A stretch of 64,000 nt of DNA from Salinispora vitiensis. Its GTDB lineage: Bacteria > Actinomycetota > Actinomycetes > Mycobacteriales > Micromonosporaceae. The number at the start of each line of letters is the position of its first letter. The stretch's first letter is position 1. Positions 54,642 to 64,000 of this stretch are shown one piece after another. The notes under the pieces are model-generated. The model was given only the letters and a program-made list of their open reading frames with translations, was not told the DNA's origin and did not search any database. The stretch spans positions 2,859,818 through 2,923,817 of the forward strand of contig NZ_KB900388.1 in the NCBI RefSeq assembly GCF_000378825.1, in the 5' to 3' direction. Both the position numbers and the translations under genes were made by a program.

Positions 54642-55577
54642 ATGCGTCCCCGGTTGCTAGCCGTCCTGGCGGTCGTCCTCGGAATTGCTTTGATCATTCC
54701 CGCTGCGTACGCCCGCCTCGATCACGGCGGCACCGACTCCGAGGCGAGCATCCCCACGCCCGCCCCCTCCGCGCCCCCGCCGCCGACCCTGGCCGACGCA
54801 CCGGTGTCCGTGCCCTTCGAGGGCGAGTTCCTCTCCTGGGCGCTGATGGACCGCCAGACCGACACGATCTCCGGCGCGGAGAACCTCACCGACACCAGCT
54901 CCACCGAATCAATGATCAAGATCTGGTTCGCCGCCGACTACCTGAACCAGCTCGGCGACGAGTCGCTCTCGACGACGATGCGCGAGGCCATCACCACCGC
55001 GATCCGGGACAGCAACGACGACGCGGCGAACCTGCTCTACCGGGAGGTTGGCAAGTCGGCCACCATCGACCGGATGATCAGCACCTGCGGCCTCACCGAT
55101 ACCAAACCCGGCACCGTGCCGGGCTACATCGGGTGGTGGAGCTTCACCCAGATGTCCCCCCGGGACGCGGTCCGGCTCGGCGACTGCATCGCCGACGGCA
55201 CGGCCGCCGGGCCGACGTGGACCGAGTTCCTGCTGGACGAGATGAGTCAGGTTCGCGGTACGACCGCCGCAGACGACCAGAACGCGCGCTCCGGAGGCGG
55301 CCGCTGGGGGATCATCGACGGCCTCCCCGAGTCGATCACCAGTCAGGGCCCGGTCGGCATGAAGAACGGGTGGACGGCGCTGAACTACGACGGCAACTGG
55401 CACGTCAACTGCCTCGCGGTGAACGACCAGTGGAGTCTCGCCGTGATGATGCGATACCCGCAGCAGAGTGGGCTCGACTACGGCGCCCAGACCTGCGCGA
55501 GCGTCGCCACCCAGCTCGTCACCCCGCAGCCCGGCGCCGCTCTGAAGGTGCCGCAGCAGCCGACCGGGGACCTCTGA
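54642..55577 (+). CDS. Beta-lactamase-fold serine hydrolase, exported (first of two)
   Basis: A 311-residue protein with an N-terminal signal or anchor (LLAVLAVVLGIALIIPAAYA), a Pro-rich linker, and a class A beta-lactamase-like domain. The nucleophile motif is SMIK (SxxK) near residue 89, an SND triad follows in RDSNDDAANLLY, and KNGW replaces KTG. Two Cys-containing segments (STCGLTD, RLGDCIADGT) may form a disulfide. Likely a peptidoglycan-related or penicillin-binding-like hydrolase outside the cell; lactamase activity is possible but unproven. It shares one base with the next gene (TGATG). Confidence 0.85.
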   Translation: MRPRLLAVLAVVLGIALIIPAAYARLDHGGTDSEASIPTPAPSAPPPPTLADAPVSVPFEGEFLSWALMDRQTDTISGAENLTDTSSTESMIKIWFAADYLNQLGDESLSTTMREAITTAIRDSNDDAANLLYREVGKSATIDRMISTCGLTDTKPGTVPGYIGWWSFTQMSPRDAVRLGDCIADGTAAGPTWTEFLLDEMSQVRGTTAADDQNARSGGGRWGIIDGLPESITSQGPVGMKNGWTALNYDGNWHVNCLAVNDQWSLAVMMRYPQQSGLDYGAQTCASVATQLVTPQPGAALKVPQQPTGDL

Positions 55578-56509
55578 TGGCCAGCCGGCCCGACGCGCAG
55601 CAGGGCGGCACCTCACTACTCAAGGTGGCCGCGATCACGGCCATCCTGATCGGTTTCGTGCTGGTCTCCCTCCGCCTGCTACCCGGGTCACCCTTCGAGT
55701 CGGCGGCCACGGCCCGGTGGGGCGAAGGCCCAGCACAGGAGCAGTCCGACGACCCCGCAGAGCAGGCCCAGCCCACGCCATCGCCGAGCCCGACCCTCGA
55801 ACCGCTGCCCTTCGCAGCGACCGATCTCACCAGCCTGGACATCGACGGCTGGTACGCCTGGAGTGTGCTGGACCGCCGTACCGGTGAGATCATCGGCTCG
55901 GAGAACATGACCGAGACCAGCACCACGGCTTCGATGATCAAATCCTGGATCGTCGCCGACTACCTGCGCCGCACGGTGGAGGCGGGCAGGACCCCGACCG
56001 AGACCGAGCTCGCCGAGGCCACCAAGATCATCCGGGACAGCGACAACACCCTTACCCAGGAGTTCTACAACAACCTCGGCGGGTCCGTAACCATCGAGCG
56101 CCTGCTGTCCCGGTGCGAGCTGACCGACAGCAACGTCGCCGAGGACGGCGGCTGGAGCCGGACCGAGCTGTCCCCGCGGGACACCGCCCGGCTCGGCGAG
56201 TGCATCGCCGACGGCACGGCCGCCGGCCCGGAGTGGACGGACTGGCTCCTCGAGGAGATGCGGTCGGTCCGGGGCGCCGGTGACTTCGGCATCCGCAAGG
56301 CGTTCCCGTCGGCGGTCGGCGAAACCATCGCCATCAAGAACGGCTGGGTGGACCGCACCCGCGAGCAGGAGAACCACGTCAACTGCCTGGCGATCGGCGA
56401 CACCTGGACGATGGGCGTGATGCTGCGCTACCCGGTCGCGCAGGGCTACCAGGTCGGCATGGACAACTGCCAGAAAGTCACCGAAGCCCTGCTGGCCGAA
56501 CCGCTCTGA
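55577..56509 (+). CDS. Beta-lactamase-fold serine hydrolase, membrane-anchored (second of two)
   Basis: A 310-residue paralogue of the preceding gene. A transmembrane segment (LLKVAAITAILIGFVLVSLRLL) is followed by an acidic Pro-rich linker, SMIKSW, RDSDNTLTQEFYNN (SDN) and IKNGW. The SRCELTD and RLGECIADGTAAGPEWTDWLL segments repeat those of the first gene, so the pair arose by tandem duplication. The ATG shares one base with the upstream stop, implying coupled translation. A hairpin follows. Confidence 0.85.
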   Translation: MASRPDAQQGGTSLLKVAAITAILIGFVLVSLRLLPGSPFESAATARWGEGPAQEQSDDPAEQAQPTPSPSPTLEPLPFAATDLTSLDIDGWYAWSVLDRRTGEIIGSENMTETSTTASMIKSWIVADYLRRTVEAGRTPTETELAEATKIIRDSDNTLTQEFYNNLGGSVTIERLLSRCELTDSNVAEDGGWSRTELSPRDTARLGECIADGTAAGPEWTDWLLEEMRSVRGAGDFGIRKAFPSAVGETIAIKNGWVDRTREQENHVNCLAIGDTWTMGVMLRYPVAQGYQVGMDNCQKVTEALLAEPL

Positions 56510-56531
56510 CCGGCGACGGCCGCAGCCACGA

Positions 56532-56562
56532 GTTGGTCCGCCGACAAGGCGGGCGGGCCAAC
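56532..56562. terminator. Bidirectional hairpin between serine hydrolase pair and mqnA
   Basis: GTTGGTCCGCC (56532-56542) pairs with GGCGGGCCAAC (56552-56562), 11 bases with one G-T pair, around a 9-base loop, between convergent genes. Confidence 0.65.
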
Positions 56563-56585
56563 GTGGTCGACGCAGGCCGCGGTGG

Positions 56586-57524
<939 letters not shown>

Positions 57525-57570
57525 TCATGCGCTTGTCTTGGCCGGCCGCCAAGGGGCCCGGCGGCGTGAG

Positions 57571-59736
57571 TCACGCCGAAGCGGGCACCGCGGCACCGGC
57601 GGCCTGGTCGAGCGCATCGGTGGCGAGCACTCCGGGCAGCGGGCGGGCATGCAGCACCGTCAACCGGGTCACCGCGCGCGTGAGCACGACGTAGAGCCGG
57701 TGCAGTCCGCGCGGTTCCGCTTCCACGATCTCGGCTGGTTCGACGACGATCACGTGGTCGTACTCCAGGCCCTTGGCCAGCGTCGCCGGGACGACGGTGA
57801 CGCGCCCGCTCTCCGGGGCGTCGAGTTCCCCGGGCTTTTCGCCGGCCGCGACGAGCGCGGCCCGCAGCTCGTCCAAGTGCCGGTCAGCGGCGATCACCCC
57901 GACCGACCCCGGTAGCGAGCGGGTCGCGGCCAGCTCCGCGACCACCTCGGCGGCCAGGTCGTCCACCCGGCGCAGGACCAGCTCGCCGTCGGAACGCAAC
58001 GACACCGCTGGGGGGACGTTCACCTCCAGCGCGGGCAGGAGCCGGTTGGCCAGCGCCACCACCGCCTCCGGTACGCGGAACCCGGTGGTCAACGGCACCA
58101 CCGCCGCGTCCGGCTTGCCCAGGTGCCGCAGCGACTCCGCCCAGTCGGTCGCCGCCCACGGCGCCGTGCCCTGAGCGAGGTCACCGAGGAGCGTGATTGA
58201 CCCGTGGGTGGTGCGCCGGGCGATGGCCCGACACTGCATCGGGGAGAGGTCCTGCGCCTCGTCGATGATGATGTGGTGCAGGCTCGGCTCCCGCTCCAGG
58301 AGCCCGGCGGCCTCGTCGAGCAGCACCAGATCGGCGCTGCTCCACCGGACGCTCTTGACGCTCCGGAAGCGCCGGGGCCAGCGCAGCGCCTGACACTCGG
58401 CCTCGCTGAGGATGCCCTCGGCGGCGCGGGCCAGCGCCTCCGCGTCGCTGAGCAGCTCGAAGACGAGCGACTGCGGCGTCACCGCCGGCCAGCAGGCGTC
58501 GAGGAACTCGACCACCGGTTTGGCCTTTCCCATCCGCCGTTGCCACGGCTCCCCCGGTGACTCGCCGGAACGCGTCTCGGCCTGGCGTTGCAGCAGACCG
58601 ACGACCCGGGCGCGGACCCGTTCCCGGCCGAGCAGGTACGCGGGATCCTCCCGCCGGGTGTCGTCAACCAGGCGGGTGAGCACCCCCGGATCGATGCGCC
58701 ACCGGTAGGCGCCGTCGGATACCTGGATCGCGGACTCCGCCCGCCCCAACCGGGACCAGAGCGCCCGCCGCAGCACCGTCGCCATCCGAGGGTCATGCTT
58801 GACCACCTCGGCCTCGACCGGATCAACACCGGAGACCGACACCCGCCCGATGAGCCCCTCCAGAGTGGCCTGCCGCACCTCCAGCTCCCCCAACGCGGGC
58901 AGGACCGCCGAGATGTAGCCGAGGAACGCCGGGTTCGGCCCGAGAATCAACACGCCGGTACGCCGAAGCCGCTCCCGGTGCAGATAGAGCAGGTACGCGG
59001 CCCGGTGCAGACCGACGGCGGTCTTACCGGTTCCGGGTGCCCCCTGTACGCAGATCGAGGTGTCGAGGTCGGCGCGAACCAGCTCATCCTGCTCGGGCTG
59101 GATCGTCGCGACGATGTCGCGCATCGGCCCGACCCGGGGGCGTTCGATCTCCTCGATCAGGATCTTGCTGGTGGTGCCGAACTCCTCGCCCTGGTCGAGG
59201 CGTTCGTCTTCGAAGCTGGTCAGGTCGCCGCCGGCGAAACCGAACCGACGACGGATCCGTACGCCCTGCGGGTCACCGGCGCTGGCCTGGTAGAAGGCGC
59301 GACTGACCGGCGCCCGCCAGTCCAACACCAGCGGCTCACCGAGCTGGTCGGTGACGTGCCGCCGTCCGATGTGGTACCGGCCGGGCACCGGGCCCGCTCC
59401 CGGCTCGGGGGCGGGACCGGGCTCAGCGGCAGCTCCGGGCTCAGGATCTGCTCCCGGCTCGGCGGCCCCGTCGAGGTCGAGGCGGCCGAAGAACAGCGGC
59501 GTGCGGGGGTCGTCGGCGAGTTCGGCCACCCGCCGGGCCAACGCCACCCCGAGGGTCTCGGCGGAGAAGGGGTCCCCGGCGATCTTCGCGCCGACGGCGT
59601 ACATGGCTTCGGCATGCTCGCGCATCGCGTGCAGGGCGGCCCGCGACGCGGCCATGTGCGCACGCTCGGCGTCGAGCTCAACAGTGAGGTCAACGGTACG
59701 GCTAGCGGTGCTGCCAGCGGCGTGATCGGCAGGCAT
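57571..59736 (-). CDS. helR: HelR/HelD-like RNA polymerase-associated ATPase (UvrD-family)
   Basis: A 721-residue superfamily 1 ATPase. An N-terminal coiled coil (residues ~15-50, AERAHMAASRAALHAMREHA) precedes a Glu/Pro/Gly-rich insertion (residues ~91-118), then Walker A GAPGTGKTAV near 232 and Walker B HHIIIDEAQDLSP. Motif VI-like LHRLYVVLTRAVTRL is near the end. HelD and HelR pull stalled RNA polymerase off DNA, and HelR protects against rifamycins in Streptomyces. I saw no rifamycin-associated promoter element upstream, so assignment as HelR and not generic HelD is tentative. GGAGG precedes the ATG. Confidence 0.88.
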   Translation of the reverse strand: MPADHAAGSTASRTVDLTVELDAERAHMAASRAALHAMREHAEAMYAVGAKIAGDPFSAETLGVALARRVAELADDPRTPLFFGRLDLDGAAEPGADPEPGAAAEPGPAPEPGAGPVPGRYHIGRRHVTDQLGEPLVLDWRAPVSRAFYQASAGDPQGVRIRRRFGFAGGDLTSFEDERLDQGEEFGTTSKILIEEIERPRVGPMRDIVATIQPEQDELVRADLDTSICVQGAPGTGKTAVGLHRAAYLLYLHRERLRRTGVLILGPNPAFLGYISAVLPALGELEVRQATLEGLIGRVSVSGVDPVEAEVVKHDPRMATVLRRALWSRLGRAESAIQVSDGAYRWRIDPGVLTRLVDDTRREDPAYLLGRERVRARVVGLLQRQAETRSGESPGEPWQRRMGKAKPVVEFLDACWPAVTPQSLVFELLSDAEALARAAEGILSEAECQALRWPRRFRSVKSVRWSSADLVLLDEAAGLLEREPSLHHIIIDEAQDLSPMQCRAIARRTTHGSITLLGDLAQGTAPWAATDWAESLRHLGKPDAAVVPLTTGFRVPEAVVALANRLLPALEVNVPPAVSLRSDGELVLRRVDDLAAEVVAELAATRSLPGSVGVIAADRHLDELRAALVAAGEKPGELDAPESGRVTVVPATLAKGLEYDHVIVVEPAEIVEAEPRGLHRLYVVLTRAVTRLTVLHARPLPGVLATDALDQAAGAAVPASA

Positions 59737-59965
59737 GACGACGGTTCCTCCGGGTCGACAGGGTGACCTGGCCGCCCGGCCACCCACGTCGGGTACCGGC
59801 TGTGCCTCGGCGCGGCGCGAGAGCGCACGGATCGACCAGCCTAGCCCCTCCGACCACTCCCATCGACGGATTTTCGCTGGCGGCCGTCGACAGCAACGCC
59901 GGCACTTCCTCCAATCGGCAGAGACACCGCACCGGGCTGCAAGATAAATTGCCCGCGCCTACCCG

Positions 59966-60895
59966 CTACCGGGTCCAGCGTTCGGCAGGGCGGCAGTCGG
60001 CGACCAACGGCGACTCAGGATGCGGCTCGTCCTCGCCGACCATCGGGGGGTTGATGATCTGGCCGGACGGGTCGACGTAGCAGTGCTCGAGTTCCCAGAC
60101 CCCGTCGACCAGCAGCCGACGGTCGATCTCGTTTCGGTCGGCGTCGTAGCTGACCAACTCGGCGTTCCGATTGACCTCGGCACCCTTGGTGACCAGTCCA
60201 AAGACCCCGGAGGCGAGCCGGGCGGTGGTCGACCCGCCGTCGCCGTGTTCGAGGACGAGGCGATGCACGCGGGCGCTGATCCGGCCGCTCACGGCCACGT
60301 CGCCGCCGTCGGCTTCAGTCGAGCTGAGGCTGAGCCACTGCACCGGACCGGGCAACCAGTCCCGTTGCGACCAGTGCGCAACGCCGCCGAGGCCCCCGCC
60401 GGGCGCTCGTCCAGCCCGGCCCCAAAAAACCTCGCAGGTGAAGTAACCCGCCTCCGTCAGGAAGAGCAGGGCGGCCGTGTCGTCCCGTTGGGCGGCGACC
60501 GCCAGGTCATCCGCTGTCACCGCTGGCCAGGAAGCCCCCGGCGCACCTCCTTCGCTGGCGTCGCCGCCTTCGGCTGAACTCTCGGTGTGCAACGACTCCT
60601 GCGCATTCCAATCCAGACACTGCTCGACCGACCTGTGCAACGTCGGGCTCAGCTCGGTTGGACCCATCGCCACTAGTTCGAACCCGCCGGAGGGCTCTGC
60701 TCCGGGTAGGCCCGGCCTGCCAACGAGTAGGACCGCGCTGACAGCCACGACCGCCGTGGCCGCCACGACGGCGACCCGCAGCCGAGTCGAACGTCGCTGC
60801 GGCCGGCTGATCGTGCTGAGCAACTCGGCGCGCATCCGGGTCACTTGCCGGGCGGGCAAGTCCCGCTCGGGGGGCGGGTCGAAGAGCTCGGTCAT
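59966..60895 (-). CDS. Membrane-anchored partner of ECF sigma factor, anti-sigma-like
   Basis: A 309-residue protein coupled to the sigma gene (TGATG). The first ~45 residues are cytoplasmic and Arg-rich (DLPARQVTRMRAELLSTISRP), then one transmembrane helix (LRVAVVAATAVVAVSAVLLVG) and a ~235-residue outer domain with Trp and Cys residues. This layout fits an anti-sigma or sensor role, but no zinc anti-sigma (HxxxCxxC) motif is present. The function is inferred from position and topology only. Confidence 0.78.
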   Translation of the reverse strand: MTELFDPPPERDLPARQVTRMRAELLSTISRPQRRSTRLRVAVVAATAVVAVSAVLLVGRPGLPGAEPSGGFELVAMGPTELSPTLHRSVEQCLDWNAQESLHTESSAEGGDASEGGAPGASWPAVTADDLAVAAQRDDTAALLFLTEAGYFTCEVFWGRAGRAPGGGLGGVAHWSQRDWLPGPVQWLSLSSTEADGGDVAVSGRISARVHRLVLEHGDGGSTTARLASGVFGLVTKGAEVNRNAELVSYDADRNEIDRRLLVDGVWELEHCYVDPSGQIINPPMVGEDEPHPESPLVADCRPAERWTR

Positions 60896-61473
60896 CACTG
60901 CTCCTGCCTGTTGTCGGTGCTGAATTTCCGGGCCAGCCGGGCCCGGGCGCGACTCACCCGAGAGCGGAGCGCGACCTCGCTGATCCCGAGCACGGCCGCG
61001 GCCTCGGCGTAGGGAACGCCGGACCAGAGACACAGGGCGACCGCCTCCCGCTCCGCGCGAGGCAGCCGGCGGACCGCCGAGAGGACCGACGCCATCCGGC
61101 GTTCGTCGTCCAGCCGACCGACGACCTCGTCGGCGGGGTCGGCGTGGGCCTCCCGCTCCTGCGGCACCCGGCGCAGCAGCGCCCGCCATCGCCGGGCGGA
61201 GCGCCACTCGGTACGGGCGGTGTTGGTCGCCACCACCAGCAGCCAGGGCAGCGCGGAACCGTCAACCAGGCGGGCCTCGCCACGCCGACGCCAGGCCACC
61301 AGGAACGTCGCCTGGGTGATGTCCTCCGCGACCGACCAGGAGCCGCAGAGCCGGAAGGCATGGTTGTGGACCGCACGGGCGTACCGGTCGAACAGCTGAC
61401 CGAACGCGGCCTCGTCGCCGCCGGCCAACGCCGACCAGAGTTCCTGATCCGGTGGGTGCAATCGGGTTGTCAC
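60895..61473 (-). CDS. ECF-type RNA polymerase sigma factor
   Basis: A 192-residue sigma-70 family ECF factor. Region 2 includes FGQLFDRYARAVHNHAFRLC and DITQATFLVAWRR; region 4 includes RLPRAEREAVALCLWSGVPY and the helix-turn-helix AEAAAVLGISEVALRSRVSRAR. The GTG at 61473 is preferred to an ATG 12 codons upstream because an AGGG element precedes it. It is cotranscribed with a membrane-anchored partner and next to a secreted M23 peptidase, which may be a target. Confidence 0.93.
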   Translation of the reverse strand: MTTRLHPPDQELWSALAGGDEAAFGQLFDRYARAVHNHAFRLCGSWSVAEDITQATFLVAWRRRGEARLVDGSALPWLLVVATNTARTEWRSARRWRALLRRVPQEREAHADPADEVVGRLDDERRMASVLSAVRRLPRAEREAVALCLWSGVPYAEAAAVLGISEVALRSRVSRARARLARKFSTDNRQEQ

Positions 61474-61633
61474 ACCTAACCCTGTCCGGCCGGACCGATC
61501 TTGTTGCATGCACGGTCGGACTGGGTGGCCCTACCCCGCTGCGGGCCGCAGGCCGATGCACGCTGGTGAAGGTGAGTACCGGGCCTCGTCTGGCAGCCGC
61601 CGTTGCCGATCGGAAGCCGCCGAAGCGCACTCT

Positions 61634-62929
61634 TTAGAAGCCGAAGGGTTGGGCGGAGAGCAGGACCTCGTTCCAGCCGGAATCAGTCACCCTGCCCTGC
61701 TCGTACAGGTCGCTGCCGTTGTTGTCGTACGGGTTCCGGTCGCCGTATCGGTGCAGGACGCCATCGCTGGTACGGCCGTAGTAGATGCCGGCGCCGGGAG
61801 ACAGCAGGTGGGTGATGTCCTGCCCGGTGCTCGACTTGAGCTCGCCGGACTCCCACCTACCCACTCCATTAAGCTTGTACGACATCAATCGATTATCCGA
61901 ATCCGTACCGAGGATCCAGTCCGGCCCGGTCGTGGTCAGCGTCTTGAGGGTGAAACCACTGCCGACCGTCACCCAATTGACGGTCTCACTACCCGTCGGC
62001 TTCGTCGCGGTCACGGTATGGCGCTGCAACACTCCCTCCGAAGTAAGCCCATACAGACCCCCGGCACCGTCATAGGAAAGATGGGTGTGCGTCCATCCGC
62101 CACCAAAAATCTTCACCGGCGGATCGAACACCAACGACGCATCATTCGTGACCACATCAACCCGATACAGGTCATCCTCCGTCGAGGTCAACAGAATGGT
62201 GTTGAAGTTCAGCGTCGCCATCGCCCTCGGCGTGAAACCCAACGTCGCACTCGATGTCAAATCCTTCAAGAGCCGACCTGATCCCGACTCGACCAACGAA
62301 TAGGTCAGCCTGCCATCCGGCAGGATCCCGTAGACGGAAATATCGCCACAATTAGCACTAACGGCATTGACCGGCGGCGACAGCGGCTCCCCGGAGGGAA
62401 AACCGTCCGTCGTGATTTCCGAGCGGATGCCGTTGAAGTAGGCCTCCACCTTGGCGCCTTCGTGTCGCTGCTCGTGATGCAGATGAGGGGCGCCTGAGTT
62501 GCCGGTGCTGCCCACCTTGCCGAGCAGTTGCCCCTGCCGGACCCACTGTCCGGTGTAGACCACCGGGGGTGACTCCATGTGCAGGTAGAGCGACTCCCAG
62601 CCCTCGCCGTGGTTGAGCTCGACGTGCCAGCCGCCGCCACCGTCCCAACCAGCATACGAGACGGTGCCGGCGGCGGCGGCGAGAAGAGCTCGGCCGGCCG
62701 TGTTGCCACCGTTCGCGAACATGTCGACGTCGTAGTCGTCATGACCGCGATAAGTGGAGATCTGCCAGGATTCGCCGCACGGGAATGGCAGCTGGAAGGA
62801 AGGCCGCCCACCGGCGGCCCGAGCCTCGGCCGGACGTGCTGTCTCGAGCACCAGAGCACCGTTGACGGCGAGGGCCAGCGCGGCCAATGTCGCCGGGAGG
62901 GAGCGACGTATTCCAGTTTTCGAGGACAT
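61634..62929 (-). CDS. Secreted M23 metallopeptidase with C-terminal beta-propeller-like domain
   Basis: A 431-residue exported peptidase. A Sec signal (LPATLAALALAVNGALVLETA, cleavage near AEARA) precedes an M23 domain: zinc ligands are H and D in YRGHDDYDVDMF and the final H in GAPHLHHE, with GxxGxVGSTGNSG between. This family cuts peptidoglycan cross-bridges. The last ~220 residues hold repeated units such as DGRLTYSLVESGSGRLL and SDGVLHRYGDRNPYD, resembling tachylectin-type propellers that bind glycans. ATG start with GGAG upstream. Fragments of a related gene lie just upstream. Confidence 0.92.
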   Translation of the reverse strand: MSSKTGIRRSLPATLAALALAVNGALVLETARPAEARAAGGRPSFQLPFPCGESWQISTYRGHDDYDVDMFANGGNTAGRALLAAAAGTVSYAGWDGGGGWHVELNHGEGWESLYLHMESPPVVYTGQWVRQGQLLGKVGSTGNSGAPHLHHEQRHEGAKVEAYFNGIRSEITTDGFPSGEPLSPPVNAVSANCGDISVYGILPDGRLTYSLVESGSGRLLKDLTSSATLGFTPRAMATLNFNTILLTSTEDDLYRVDVVTNDASLVFDPPVKIFGGGWTHTHLSYDGAGGLYGLTSEGVLQRHTVTATKPTGSETVNWVTVGSGFTLKTLTTTGPDWILGTDSDNRLMSYKLNGVGRWESGELKSSTGQDITHLLSPGAGIYYGRTSDGVLHRYGDRNPYDNNGSDLYEQGRVTDSGWNEVLLSAQPFGF

Positions 62930-62958
62930 GGGTCTCCAGCCTCCCGGGCATTGTTTTT

Positions 62959-63115
62959 GGAAAGATGAGTGTGCGTCAATTCGCCACCAAGAACCGCGTC
63001 GCCATCGCCCTCGGCGCGAACCCCAATGTCGCGCCCGACGTCACAACCTCCGAAACTGGCCCGAGTCCCCCTCAATGGCCGAGTACGAAAGCCTGCCGTC
63101 TGACAACACCGACAC
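62959..63115 (-). pseudogene. Decayed fragment of an M23-linked propeller domain
   Basis: 62959-62990 matches 62075-62106 of the intact M23 gene at 29 of 32 bases, and 62998-63048 resembles 62215-62265. The two blocks are 7 bases apart here but 108 in the intact gene, so an internal deletion has occurred. A weaker third block (around 63080-63100) resembles 62300-62320. All are in the same orientation as the intact gene, but no open frame is kept. Confidence 0.7.
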
Positions 63116-63458
63116 CAGTGACGGCCAGATGACCTCAACGATGATCTCCGTGTCGCCCACCTACTTATGGTAGCGATATGGGTGCCCCCAGACCCCGCAC
63201 AGCCCGACCTACCTCACCCGACCGGGGCAGTCAGCCCGGCGTTAGTCGGAGACAGATTGAGCATTTTGTTCAGGAACGCATTGGCGTCTCACGTGGGGGT
63301 CCAGCCGCTGCGAAACCACCAGCAGCCAGGGCAGCGCGGAGGCTCGAGTCACCTCTTGGCGTTGACGTTTGCCCATTTCCCGCCGGACGGGCTGCGGCAG
63401 TGTCATCATGCGGGTCGGGGCGAGCCACCGTGGCCCGCCTCGGACGAGAGGGGTTGAC
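63116..63458. other. Intergenic remnant region with an ECF-sigma-gene fragment
   Basis: No gene is seen. A 26-base stretch at 63315-63340 is identical to 61232-61257 inside the ECF sigma gene and would encode SALPWLLVV in the same strand, but the flanks do not match. It is probably a leftover of a duplicated sigma-M23 locus. The right end carries the GAGAGGGG ribosome site of the next gene. Confidence 0.6.
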
Positions 63459-64000
63459 GTGGGCATCGTTCCGGCGGGCACGCCCTGCTGGGCTGACCTG
63501 GCCGCGCCGGACCTCGACGACGCGCGCCGCTTCTACCCGGAGCTGTTGGGCTGGACCGGCCGGATCGCACCGGAGCCCGAGGCGAACGGCTACACCGACT
63601 TCCTCCGCCACGGCCAGGCGGTGGCGGGTGCCGGGCTGCCGGCCATTTCGGAGCAGGTGCCGATCTGGTCGATCTACGTGGCCGCCGACGACGCCGACTT
63701 GGTGGCCGCGCGGGTCGAGGAGGCCGGCGGGCAGCTCGTGGTGCCCCCCTTCGACATGTTCGACCGGGGTCGGATGGCGGTGCTGAGCGACCCGGCGGGC
63801 GCGACGCTGTGTGTGTGGCAGCCGTTCACGATGCCCGGCGGCGAGGTCTTCGGAGTGGCGGGGGCGATGAGCTGGACCGAACTGGTCACCCCCGACCCGG
63901 AGGGCGCGAAGGTCTTCTACGAGCTGGTCTTCGGCTGGCAGCCGGACGAGCCGCCAACCGGTCCGGCCGGGCACACCGGCTGGCGCCTCGGCAACCAGAT
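63459..64000 (+). CDS. VOC (glyoxalase-like) family protein, 3' end outside window
   Basis: About 180 residues are visible of a two-domain vicinal-oxygen-chelate protein. The first domain has PCWADLAAPDLDDARRFYPELLGWTG and VLSDPAGATLCVWQP; a second begins at GAMSWTELVTPDPEGAKVFYELVFGW. This tandem layout is common in actinobacterial proteins of unknown substrate. GTG at 63459 has GAGAGGGG six bases upstream. The second domain is cut by the window edge. Confidence 0.88.
   Translation, partial: MGIVPAGTPCWADLAAPDLDDARRFYPELLGWTGRIAPEPEANGYTDFLRHGQAVAGAGLPAISEQVPIWSIYVAADDADLVAARVEEAGGQLVVPPFDMFDRGRMAVLSDPAGATLCVWQPFTMPGGEVFGVAGAMSWTELVTPDPEGAKVFYELVFGWQPDEPPTGPAGHTGWRLGNQ

Noticed and set aside
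59700..59965. Rifamycin-associated element near the HelR-like gene
   Set aside because: I searched for the long inverted repeat typical of such elements and saw none in this gap.

Overview
The window is very GC-rich, with dense genes, frequent GTG starts, 4-base start/stop overlaps and TANNNT -10 elements close to leaderless starts. Gene content and order point to a Gram-positive actinomycete of the Micromonosporaceae, plausibly Salinispora or Micromonospora. The genus is my inference from protein style and intergenic repeats. No tRNA, rRNA, CRISPR array, insertion sequence or biosynthetic cluster was seen. This is conserved core chromosome with a few accessory insertions.

Region 1 (1-16.0 kb) is the actinobacterial 'helicase/secretion neighbourhood' shared with Streptomyces and Mycobacterium: H+-pyrophosphatase hppA, an anti-sigma-like ATPase and the antagonist bldG, a DEAD/DEAH helicase with a cysteine-rich C-terminus, and a compact Tad-like operon (Ssd/CpaE-like, CpaF ATPase, TadB, TadC, Flp-like pilin, two TadE-like pseudopilins). 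Then come a HAD phosphatase, a degenerate Fic-like protein and acetyl-CoA synthetase. Between ssd and the HAD gene lie two hairpins with C-rich loops on the minus strand, which I read as the 6C small RNA (same place as B11 of M. tuberculosis).

Region 2 (16.2-27.5 kb) is more variable: a secreted M6 metalloprotease, an alpha/beta-hydrolase lacking the usual nucleophile, an overlapping pair consisting of a large SseB-repeat protein with a distinct C-terminal domain and a small partner (toxin/immunity-like in layout), a small membrane protein, an FAD monooxygenase, a Tat-exported PhoX-type phosphatase behind a PHO-box-like repeat, and an IclR regulator.

Region 3 (27.7-57.4 kb) is respiratory: polyprenyl diphosphate synthase, complete complex I (nuoA-N), menaquinone reductase menJ, methyltransferase menG, and the futalosine-pathway genes mqnC and mqnA. 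Together they make the menaquinone electron acceptor and the dehydrogenase that reduces it. Upstream of menJ-nuo sit a near-consensus Rex operator and an iron-box-like palindrome overlapping a -10, so the module may respond to NADH/NAD+ and iron. Set among these genes are an LPXTG-type surface protein, a paaABCDE phenylacetyl-CoA epoxidase operon, and two translationally coupled beta-lactamase-fold serine hydrolases.

Region 4 (57.5-64 kb) holds a HelR/HelD-like RNA polymerase-associated helicase, an ECF sigma factor with a coupled membrane-anchored partner, a secreted M23 peptidase with a beta-propeller-like tail, decayed copies of parts of both M23 and sigma genes, and the start of a two-domain VOC protein that runs off the window.
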